A stretch of DNA of 64,000 nt from G963676095 sp963676095 (GTDB lineage Bacteria > Bacteroidota > Bacteroidia > Bacteroidales > Prolixibacteraceae), in contig OY781040.1 of assembly GCA_963676095.1 (NCBI GenBank), positions 5,146,001 through 5,210,000 on the forward strand. The letters run 5' to 3'. The stretch's first letter is position 1, and each line of letters starts with the position of its first letter. Positions 19,048-25,715 of this stretch are shown in pieces. The notes under the pieces were generated by a model, which made no database searches, was not told the origin of the DNA, and was given only the letters and a program-made list of their open reading frames with translations. A program made the position numbers and the translations under genes.

Positions 19048-19863
19048 TCAGATGGTATCTTTTGGTGCTTGTTCATATTTTTGCTGGAGCAGTTCTCCTT
19101 CATACTTACGGTAACTTGGTCCCCGTACCTCCACGCGTATGGAGTGATGAAAAATACGATCCAGGATGGCCGCAGTGGAGATCGGGTCTCCCAGGTAATC
19201 GGCCCAGTCGGATTCCTCCACGTTGGTGGTAAATATCAGGGATTTATCCCTGTTGTAACGTTCATTGATTACTTTAAAGAGCAGGTGGGCTTCTTTGGTG
19301 ACCTCTAACTCGAGGCGATCATGCCCCATTTCGTCAATGACCAGCAAATCCGGGTTCACGTATTTTCTTAACCTGGCCTGCAGGGTCTTTTCATAGACCC
19401 CCTGGTTTAAATCGTTTAACATATCCGAACAGGTGGTGTACAGTACCTTATAACATTTTCTGCACGCCAGCAGGGCTAAGGCCATCGCCATGTGCGACTT
19501 GCCTGTTCCTGTCCCGCCGATAAAAAGGATGGACTCTTTGCGGTGGAAGAACTCCAGGGTAGCCAGGTCCATGACCAGGCTTTTTTTTAAACGGGGCTGG
19601 AACGAAAAGTCAAAATCATCCAGCAGCTTGTAAGGCTTAGGCAGTTTGCTTTCCTGTATCCGGTATTGGATACTGCGCTCCCGTTTAGCCCCGGCTTCAT
19701 TTTGGATCACGCGGCGGATAAACCCCGCGTAGCCCATGTCCGATTCCGTGGCCTGGCTGATCAGGTGATCATACTCCTTCTCCAGGTATTTTAATCCCAA
19801 ATACCGGCAGTTTTCCAAAAAGGCGGTATCCGCTGCGGCCTGTACTTTGGCGTTACTCTTCAT
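19048..19863 (-). CDS. istB: IstB-like AAA+ transposition helper ATPase
   Basis: ATPase that assembles on target DNA and directs the IstA transposase, as in IS21. Walker A GGTGTGKS and Walker B LLVIDE are visible at about residues 116-123 and 173-178 when the protein starts at MKSNAK. That start (19863) leaves an 11-bp overlap with istA. A further upstream in-frame ATG at 19890 would overlap by 38 bp. The N-terminal IstB_N region (FLENCRYLGLKYLEKEYDH) and a C-terminal arginine-finger region (AAILDRIFHHSIRVEVRGPSYR) are also present. About 271 residues, normal length. Confidence 0.93.
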   Translation of the reverse strand: MKSNAKVQAAADTAFLENCRYLGLKYLEKEYDHLISQATESDMGYAGFIRRVIQNEAGAKRERSIQYRIQESKLPKPYKLLDDFDFSFQPRLKKSLVMDLATLEFFHRKESILFIGGTGTGKSHMAMALALLACRKCYKVLYTTCSDMLNDLNQGVYEKTLQARLRKYVNPDLLVIDEMGHDRLELEVTKEAHLLFKVINERYNRDKSLIFTTNVEESDWADYLGDPISTAAILDRIFHHSIRVEVRGPSYRKYEGELLQQKYEQAPKDTI

Positions 19864-21289
19864 GGGAAGTGGTTTTGAAGGTAAAATCAATTTCTGTCTG
19901 TTTTTGGGCGTTGACCTTTAAAAAGTTTTCCACGGCCTGGGACTCAAAAACCCGGTATTTTAACGCGCGGCCCACGGCCCGGAGCAGGTCATCTGCCCGG
20001 TAATTGACTTTTAAAGAAAGGATGTGCTGCCAGTGATGCAGGAACGTGACGGGTTTATGCTTTTTTATCTCCCTGGTGTAAGCCTGCATCACCTCTCCGA
20101 AAGCATCCAGGCGGGCGGCTACCTCTGCCGCGCCAAGACGGTATTTGCACACCGGGCCGCTACGTCCGATATACCGGTTCTTCCTCCCTTTTTCCGCCAG
20201 GGGATAACTGACCAGCGGGTGACAGGCGGGGCTGTAGATGGTGATCTCTTTTTCGTTAACCCGTACCGGGCACGTTTCGTACAGGTACCCTTTGGGAACC
20301 ATGTAATAATACCCCTCCCACCGGATAGCCGATTCGTTATTGACCACCCGGTATTCGATGGTGGAGGTATCATACTGGGCGGCAGGCAAAGGCTGTAAAA
20401 AGGGGAGTTCCTCCCGGTAAAGGTCGATGGGTTTGCGCCCCGTGGTACGGTGGATACGCTCATCATTATACTGGGTGAGCCAGCTTTGAAGTTGTGCTTT
20501 CACATCTTCTTTATCCCGGAACTCCCGTCCGTTCAGAAAGCTCTTCTCCAGGTACCAGAACGGGCGCTCCACCTTTAAATTTTCCCGGGGTTTGCCAGGG
20601 TGAATCGCTAGGGGAATGAACCGGTAATGGGTCGCGAACCCCAAATACGTTTTGTTAAAGACCGGACCACCTAACTCCCAGCGGTCCACGCAGGCTTTCT
20701 GGTTATCGCTTTTGATCTCCCGAGGAACCCCGTCCAGGTAAACAAAGGCATTGATTAATGCCCTCAAAAGCGTACCCTGGCTTTTGTCCTCCACCACCTC
20801 GATCCACTGGCGCCGGGAGTAATTTAAAATAAAGCTGAAAAAAGTGATCTTTCCGCTTTCTCCCCCGGTAAAATCAATCACGTAATCGCTCCAGTCATGA
20901 CAAGCCCTCCCGCCGGGAGCAGTCTCCACGCAAACAATGGGCTCCGCGGTCTTTTTCCCCCGTGCAAGAGCCAGGTAATTACGCAGGATCGTTCTTCCTC
21001 CCTGGTAACCTTTTTCTGTTAAAAGTTCCAGTATCCGCTGGTTGGTAATGGGGGGATTCCCAAATTTTTCCAGCAGTTCCCTGATGTAGGGCTTATACGC
21101 ATCCAGTTTGGAGGGTTTACTCTCCGGGGGCTTCATGTTTTGAACCCCGCTTTCCCGCTGGTGCGCATTCCGTGCCAAAATGCGCTTTATCCGTCCGCGG
21201 GTAATGCCCAGCTCCCGTGACAACCGGCGCACGGCCCAGCCCCGGCTGTAAAGGCTGACCACGTTATTTTCAAGTGATTCATCTTTCAT
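19853..21289 (-). CDS. istA: IS21 family transposase IstA (DDE integrase fold)
   Basis: Catalyses strand cutting and joining. The N-terminal helix-turn-helix (about 14-40, GWAVRRLSRELGITRGRIKRIL) binds the element ends. The RNase-H-like core has the catalytic triad Asp132 (HDWSDY), Asp195 (KSDNQKA) and Glu241 (LKVERPFWYLEKSFL). The following ERIHRTTGRKPIDLYREE is a classical IS21 signature. A beta-barrel C-terminal domain (about 300-400) follows. Length of 478 is usual and nothing is interrupted, so the protein looks functional. Its start codon overlaps the stop of the ParB-like gene by ATGA, indicating translational coupling. Confidence 0.95.
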   Translation of the reverse strand: MKDESLENNVVSLYSRGWAVRRLSRELGITRGRIKRILARNAHQRESGVQNMKPPESKPSKLDAYKPYIRELLEKFGNPPITNQRILELLTEKGYQGGRTILRNYLALARGKKTAEPIVCVETAPGGRACHDWSDYVIDFTGGESGKITFFSFILNYSRRQWIEVVEDKSQGTLLRALINAFVYLDGVPREIKSDNQKACVDRWELGGPVFNKTYLGFATHYRFIPLAIHPGKPRENLKVERPFWYLEKSFLNGREFRDKEDVKAQLQSWLTQYNDERIHRTTGRKPIDLYREELPFLQPLPAAQYDTSTIEYRVVNNESAIRWEGYYYMVPKGYLYETCPVRVNEKEITIYSPACHPLVSYPLAEKGRKNRYIGRSGPVCKYRLGAAEVAARLDAFGEVMQAYTREIKKHKPVTFLHHWQHILSLKVNYRADDLLRAVGRALKYRVFESQAVENFLKVNAQKQTEIDFTFKTTSHEE

Positions 21290-22164
21290 TTTTCGTAGGA
21301 TTTTAAGATTGATTGGATGGTTTTTGTCTTCCGAACGATGTCGACGAACCCCGGTGAGAGGATCTCACGCTCCAAGGCGGCCAGTTCTTTCAGAGGCGGG
21401 TTGGTGCCTTGTCCAATGAAAACATGCTGGTAATGCCCAAGCATACGCGAGGTTTTTAGTAACCTGTTCCCCTGCAAACTTAAACGGCTGTCATGAATCT
21501 CCCCTTCCAGGGTGGCTTTCTCGATCGTTTCCAGGGGATGGCCCAAAAGCCAGCTTTGTTCTTCCACTGTTTTTGCCTGCAGGTATTTTTTTACCAGCAA
21601 CCCCGTCTGCCGGCTGGTCAGGTTATGACCGACAATCAACTTTAAAAACGCCTCCTGTTTGCCGCGCGGCAAATGAGCCAACTCCCGCGCGTGAGTGGGG
21701 GTAATCTTTCCCAGTTTGAGGTGAACCTTTACAGTCTCGTCCAACCGCTCGATAAAAGACAAACGCCGGCTTACCCACGAGATGCTTTTCCCTACCAGCC
21801 GGGCAATCTCTTCCTGACCAAGCAAATGTTCCTTTTTTAAACTGTAAACCACCTGCGCCTGCTCAAAATCGGCCAGGCTGGCGCCTTGCCCGTTATAGGT
21901 CAGAATCATCACCTTGGCCGTCACATCATCCACCTCTGCCACCCGGGCCTGCAAACTCTCCCATTCCAATAACCGGGAGGCAAAAAAACGCTTGAAGCCA
22001 TCAAGTAACTGGAACCTGGCACCAGTCCGGCGGACGATCACCGGGTGAAGCTGACCCACTGATTCCAGTGAACGCTGCATCGCCTGGACCTGTCCCGGGG
22101 TGGTTAGCCGGAAACGGGAGAAACTCTCGTCCAGATTTGCCAGTTTGATCGGTTGCTGGTCCAT
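21286..22164 (-). CDS. ParB/KorB-like DNA-binding protein of the IS21-like element
   Basis: Residues 10-90 resemble the ParB/Srx N-terminal domain (SVGQLHPVIVRRTGARFQLLDGFKRFFASRLL). A KorB-type helix-turn-helix follows at about 112-142 (LLGQEEIARLVGKSISWVSRRLSFIERL), then HARELAHLP as in ParB central domains. The canonical CTP-binding box GERRxR is replaced here by DGFKRFFA, so a CTP-driven DNA clamp is doubtful. The stop overlaps istA by ATGA, so the two are co-translated. An inverted repeat made of the element's repeat unit lies 33-69 bases upstream of the start and could be its operator. The role is unknown: end binding, regulation or target choice are possible. Confidence 0.82.
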   Translation of the reverse strand: MDQQPIKLANLDESFSRFRLTTPGQVQAMQRSLESVGQLHPVIVRRTGARFQLLDGFKRFFASRLLEWESLQARVAEVDDVTAKVMILTYNGQGASLADFEQAQVVYSLKKEHLLGQEEIARLVGKSISWVSRRLSFIERLDETVKVHLKLGKITPTHARELAHLPRGKQEAFLKLIVGHNLTSRQTGLLVKKYLQAKTVEEQSWLLGHPLETIEKATLEGEIHDSRLSLQGNRLLKTSRMLGHYQHVFIGQGTNPPLKELAALEREILSPGFVDIVRKTKTIQSILKSYEK

Positions 22165-22196
22165 CTCTTTTTGCTGTTAATTGTCCTGCTAAGTTA

Positions 22197-22233
22197 AAAA
22201 CCGGACGCATCACGGTCAATGGAGTCCGGTTTT
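22197..22233. repeat. Inverted pair of the element repeat upstream of the ParB-like gene
   Basis: AAAACCGGAC (22197-22206) and GTCCGGTTTT (22224-22233) are perfect 10-bp inverted arms, 33 bp before the ParB-like start. The right arm is the start of a direct copy of the element repeat (22224-22239, GTCCGGTTTTACAATC). The left arm extends as a reversed copy of GCGTCCGGTTTT. It could be an operator, a transposase site or an mRNA leader hairpin. Confidence 0.75.
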
Positions 22234-22237
22234 ACAA

Positions 22238-22726
22238 TCAGGAACTTATACATGGGAGTATATTCTGAAAACCGCTGCAGGCGCGCAGTTCAACGATAAA
22301 CGCGTCCGGCTTTACAATCTTTTCCGCCTCTGCGTTTTTATAAGGGAAAAGAACGTATAACCCTTGTGCTGCAAGACTTCCGGAAGCTAACGCGTCCGGT
22401 TTTACAATCTTTGACCCCGACGCATTCCCGGTAAGGGTTTTTCCCCGGGTGCGTTGTTTCTCCCGGTTCCCCTCCAGGTACTCCGGATGGGTCTGGCGGT
22501 AGACGCTCTGGTACTTGTCCCCCGGATAGCGCGAATACCACTGTTCCCTGTTAGCCAGGCGCCTGGCTTTGTAACGGAAATCAGTCTTGAGCTTTTCCCG
22601 TTCCCATTTATTTTTACGGGCCTGCTGACACTCTCTGGAACCACAATACCGTTGTTCCCCTTTTAACCGTGGATTCTTTTTAAAACGCCTGTGGCAATGA
22701 TGGCAGGTAAAGGTCTCTGTTGACAT
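22238..22726 (-). CDS. Four-cysteine zinc-finger protein with a duplicated KIVKPDA motif
   Basis: Unnamed protein encoded first in the leftward cluster. The start chosen is ATG at 22726 (MSTETF); an upstream ATG at 22750 adds eight residues. Cysteines 8, 11, 28 and 33 (TCHHC and YCGSREC) form a C-x2-C-x16-C-x4-C knuckle. A highly basic region follows (QQARKNKWEREKLKTDFRYKARR) and suits DNA or RNA binding. The tail holds KIVKPDA twice (about 106-112 and 136-142), each encoded by the element repeat. The stop codon lies inside a third copy of the repeat. The next gene starts 73 bp downstream. Its dependence on the element repeats suggests it belongs to the element; function unknown. Confidence 0.7.
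   Translation of the reverse strand: MSTETFTCHHCHRRFKKNPRLKGEQRYCGSRECQQARKNKWEREKLKTDFRYKARRLANREQWYSRYPGDKYQSVYRQTHPEYLEGNREKQRTRGKTLTGNASGSKIVKPDALASGSLAAQGLYVLFPYKNAEAEKIVKPDAFIVELRACSGFQNILPCISS
22299..22322 (+). repeat. Element repeat copy inside the zinc-finger coding sequence
   Basis: GCGTCCGGCTTTACAATC with identical flanks to the copy 90 bp further right; only one base (C for T) differs over 24 bp. On the coding strand it encodes KIVKPDA in the zinc-finger protein. Confidence 0.8.
22389..22412 (+). repeat. Second element repeat copy inside the zinc-finger coding sequence
   Basis: GCGTCCGGTTTTACAATC, exactly 90 bp from the previous copy, so both are in the same reading frame and both encode KIVKPDA. 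The copy at 22224 is 80 bp from the middle one and therefore out of register. Confidence 0.8.
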
Positions 22727-22794
22727 ACATCCCTGGGTTTTTGGATGCATGTACTATCCCCGAACTGATTTGGTTTGGATTTACATGGATGAAA

Positions 22795-23343
22795 CTATGA
22801 AAATACGGCTAAAATGATTGGTATCAATTCCTTCCGATCACTGGTATCATTCCAAACCGACGCCGAAAGTTTAGCGAAGTTCTCGGCATAGGATTGTTCG
22901 AACTGCATGAACAGGTGGTCATAAAAGCCGTTGGTGTTAAGGAACACAATGGCTTTTTGGTGATAATCCAGTTGCTTCAGGGTAATTACCTCCAGTATTT
23001 CTTCCAGGGTACCAAATCCTCCGGGAAGGGCGACAAAAGCATCCGAAAGTTCGCGCATGGCGGCTTTACGTTCCATCATGTCCCTGGTAACGATCAGTTC
23101 CTGGGCATGTTTTGAAATGAGATTGAAGTCTTTCAGCTTTTCAGGAATAACGCCAATGGTTTTTGCTCCGGCAGTCGAGGCAGCTTCCAGTATTTTTTCC
23201 ATCAACCCAACATTGGCGCCACCGTTAACCAGTGTCTGTCCTGTTTGTCCGATTATCGTTGCAAGTTTTATTGCTTCTTCAACATAAACGGGAGCGATAG
23301 CATTACTTGACGATGAAAAAATACAGATCTTCATATTTTTCAA
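22795..23343 (-). CDS. LOG family protein (nucleotide 5'-monophosphate phosphoribohydrolase)
   Basis: Rossmann-fold enzyme of the LOG family (TIGR00730). Characterised members split the base from a nucleoside 5'-monophosphate, including cytokinin ribotides. The signature PGGFGTLEEI is at about 107-116, preceded by the MMERKAAM helix with the Arg-Lys pair of the active site. The N-terminal ICIFSSSSNAI and LVNGGANVGLM match the phosphate-binding loops. A second possible start, MKICIFSS, is three codons in. Length of 182 is normal and the protein appears complete although the mobile element starts just beyond its stop. Confidence 0.88.
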   Translation of the reverse strand: MKNMKICIFSSSSNAIAPVYVEEAIKLATIIGQTGQTLVNGGANVGLMEKILEAASTAGAKTIGVIPEKLKDFNLISKHAQELIVTRDMMERKAAMRELSDAFVALPGGFGTLEEILEVITLKQLDYHQKAIVFLNTNGFYDHLFMQFEQSYAENFAKLSASVWNDTSDRKELIPIILAVFS

Positions 23344-23354
23344 TTATTATAAAG

Positions 23355-23388
23355 TAAAACAGAAATGTCACCGTTTTTGGGTGACATT
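23355..23388 (-). terminator. Hairpin downstream of gyrB
   Basis: AATGTCACC (23364-23372) pairs with GGTGACATT (23380-23388). On the minus strand the stem is followed by TCTGTTTTACTTT. It separates gyrB from the LOG gene. Confidence 0.6.
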
Positions 23389-23396
23389 CGTTTATT

Positions 23397-25367
23397 TTAG
23401 GCATCAATATTGGCATAAACCGCGTGATCCTCAATAAACTGCCGTCGGGGAGGGACTTCATCGCCCATAAGCATACTGAAGATATGGTCGGCTTCAGCCG
23501 CGTTCTCGATGGTTACCTGCCGAAGAGTCCTTTGTTCTGGAGACATGGTGGTTTCCCAAAGCTGCTCTGCGTTCATTTCCCCAAGACCTTTGTATCGCTG
23601 AACATGAACAGACGATTCTTTTCCCTCTCCCCATTCGTCGATCAGACGTAACCGTTGCTGATCTGTCCACGCGTATTCTTCCTTTTTCCCTTTCTTGACC
23701 AAAAATAGCGGCGGAGTTGCAATATACAGATAGCCATTCTTGATCAGGTCTTTCATATAGCGGAAAAAGAAGGTCATGATCAATGTGTCGATGTGGCTTC
23801 CATCGACGTCGGCATCCGTCATGATAATGATTTTATGATAACGTAACTTGTCCAGGTTCACGGCCATTGAATCTTCTTCAGTTCCTATACTTACACCCAG
23901 AGCAGTATAAATGTTTCTGATTTCTTCGCTTTCCAACACTTTGTGCTGCATCGCCTTTTCAACATTGAGTATTTTTCCCCGTAATGGTAATATAGCCTGA
24001 AAACGACGGTCGCGACCTTGTTTTGCCGTTCCACCTGCAGAGTCTCCCTCCACCAGGAATATTTCACATTGTACAGGGTCTTTATCAGAGCAGTCTGCCA
24101 GTTTTCCTGGTAGCCCGCCTCCAGTAAGGACGCTTTTACGTTGTACCAGTTCTCTGGCTTTTCTTGCTGCATGTCGGGCCTGGGCTGCAAGGATTACTTT
24201 ATTGACAATCGCCTTGGCCGATTTTGGATTTTCTTCCAGAAAATTGCTCAGCATTTCGCTTACAGCCTGATCAACAGGCAAGCTGACATCCGAGTTGCCC
24301 AGCTTGGTTTTGGTCTGTCCTTCAAACTGAGGTTCTGCTACTTTTACTGAGAGTACGGCAGTAAGGCCTTCTCTGAAATCGTCTCCATTAATATCAAATT
24401 TTAATTTGCTTAGCATGCCGGAAGTTTCGGCATAATTTTTCAGGGTACGGGTCAGTCCCCTGCGGAACCCTGTCAGGTGAGTACCTCCCTCAATCGTATT
24501 AATGTTATTGACGTAAGAATGAATATTTTCTGTGAAGCTTGTATTGTAACTCAATGCTACTTCAACCGGAACATCTCCTTTCTCCCAAGAGATATGAATG
24601 GTTTCATCAATCAGTTTTTCCCTGGTTACGTCCAGATATTCCACAAATTCCTTCAATCCTTTTTCTGAAAGGAACACCTCTGTCTTTGGGTTTCCTTCTT
24701 CATCTTTTTCTCGCCTATCCGTTAGGGTCAGTCGTACCCCGGCATTCAGGAAAGCCAGTTCGCGCAACCGGGCCGAAAGGATCTCGTATTTATACACGGT
24801 CACAAGAAAAATTGTGGGATCTGGTTTGAAGGTTATGATCGTTCCTGTGATATCTGTTTCCCCCACAACCTTAACCGGGTATAATGGTTTTCCCAGGCTA
24901 TACTCCTGCATCCATACTTTGCCATCACGGAAAACTTCTGCTTTCATTTGAATTGACAATGCATTTACACAGGATACACCTACTCCGTGCAATCCTCCGG
25001 ATACTTTATAGCTTCCTTTATCAAATTTTCCCCCTGCATGAAGGACAGTCATCACGACTTCAAGTGCTGACTTATTTTCCTTGGTGTGCAGTTCTGTGGG
25101 AATTCCTCGTCCGTCATCTTTTACCGAGATGGAATTGTCTTCATTGATGATGACCTCAATATGACTGCAGTAACCTGCCAAAGCCTCGTCGATCGAGTTA
25201 TCGACAACTTCATAAACAAGATGGTGGAGCCCCTTTTCATTGACATCGCCGATATACATCGCCGGACGTTTGCGAACAGCTTCCAGGCCTTCAAGTACCT
25301 GTATGCTGTCCGCCGAATAATTACCATTACCATTCCCGTTTGTTGGCTTATTTTCTAATTCGCTCAT
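23397..25367 (-). CDS. gyrB: DNA gyrase subunit B
   Basis: ATPase subunit of type II topoisomerase that introduces negative supercoils with GyrA. The GHKL ATPase domain is at the N-terminus (EVVDNSIDEALAGYCSHIEV, DDGRGIPTELHTKENKSALEVVMTVLHAGGKF, GGLHGVGVSCVNALS). The transducer domain is in the middle, then TOPRIM with EGDSAGGTAKQGRDR and DADVDGSHI. The C-terminal gyrB motif has QRYKGLGEMNAEQLWETTM. Length of 656 is typical of Bacteroidota GyrB rather than ParE, and no insertions are seen. Monocistronic, with a terminator-like hairpin downstream and a 348-bp AT-rich leader upstream. Confidence 0.97.
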   Translation of the reverse strand: MSELENKPTNGNGNGNYSADSIQVLEGLEAVRKRPAMYIGDVNEKGLHHLVYEVVDNSIDEALAGYCSHIEVIINEDNSISVKDDGRGIPTELHTKENKSALEVVMTVLHAGGKFDKGSYKVSGGLHGVGVSCVNALSIQMKAEVFRDGKVWMQEYSLGKPLYPVKVVGETDITGTIITFKPDPTIFLVTVYKYEILSARLRELAFLNAGVRLTLTDRREKDEEGNPKTEVFLSEKGLKEFVEYLDVTREKLIDETIHISWEKGDVPVEVALSYNTSFTENIHSYVNNINTIEGGTHLTGFRRGLTRTLKNYAETSGMLSKLKFDINGDDFREGLTAVLSVKVAEPQFEGQTKTKLGNSDVSLPVDQAVSEMLSNFLEENPKSAKAIVNKVILAAQARHAARKARELVQRKSVLTGGGLPGKLADCSDKDPVQCEIFLVEGDSAGGTAKQGRDRRFQAILPLRGKILNVEKAMQHKVLESEEIRNIYTALGVSIGTEEDSMAVNLDKLRYHKIIIMTDADVDGSHIDTLIMTFFFRYMKDLIKNGYLYIATPPLFLVKKGKKEEYAWTDQQRLRLIDEWGEGKESSVHVQRYKGLGEMNAEQLWETTMSPEQRTLRQVTIENAAEADHIFSMLMGDEVPPRRQFIEDHAVYANIDA

Positions 25368-25715
25368 CTACTTTTTATTTGATTTATTCAAAAAAACTTT
25401 CTTACCCATCTTAAAAAAGACGGCAAGACAACCTGGCCTTTATCTGCGCTGTGATTAAAAACCAAGATTTTAATTTTTTATTGGGCAAGGGGTATTAAAC
25501 AATTGATTATCATTTTTTTAATCTAATTTCTTCCTCTCCGGTGCCTAACATGCAAATATAGTAAAAATAAGCTTTGAAAATACGATTCAGAAGGCATTAA
25601 AAATTAAAGTTTTCAATATTTTTTAATAAATGTAACTTTCTTAAAATCAGACTATTGAAAGTACATTCTTAAAATGTTTCTTTTACTGTTAAACAGGATG
25701 GTCTTTCTTCCTGCA
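25368..25715. other. AT-rich gap between the outer-membrane barrel gene and gyrB
   Basis: Both flanking genes read leftward, so this holds the gyrB promoter region and the 3' end of the barrel transcript. I see no RNA gene, no convincing hairpin and no clear TAnnTTTG box here. Confidence 0.5.

Larger units (their letters stand above)
18926..22785 (-). mobile_element. IS21-like transposable element with four genes (zinc-finger, ParB-like, istA, istB)
   Basis: The interval is visibly GC-richer than its surroundings. It encodes, all leftward and tightly packed, a zinc-finger protein, a ParB-like protein, an IstA DDE transposase and an IstB AAA+ ATPase. Ordinary IS21 elements carry only istA and istB. 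Upstream of the ParB-like gene lies a set of repeats (GTCCGGYTTTACAATC) of the kind IS21 transposases bind near their ends. The boundaries are estimates. The left edge is placed at the palindrome where the disrupted gene stops. The right edge is placed between the zinc-finger start and the LOG gene stop at 22795, where a TGT...-type end could begin at 22785 read inward. I could not find a target-site duplication. Whether the zinc-finger gene belongs inside the element is inferred from the shared repeats. Confidence 0.75.

Noticed and set aside
18756..19103. 115-codon leftward frame between the disrupted gene and istB
   Set aside because: It joins element DNA with part of the broken gene and crosses the palindrome. 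Only its C-terminal third looks like protein, and that part belongs to the frameshifted remnant.
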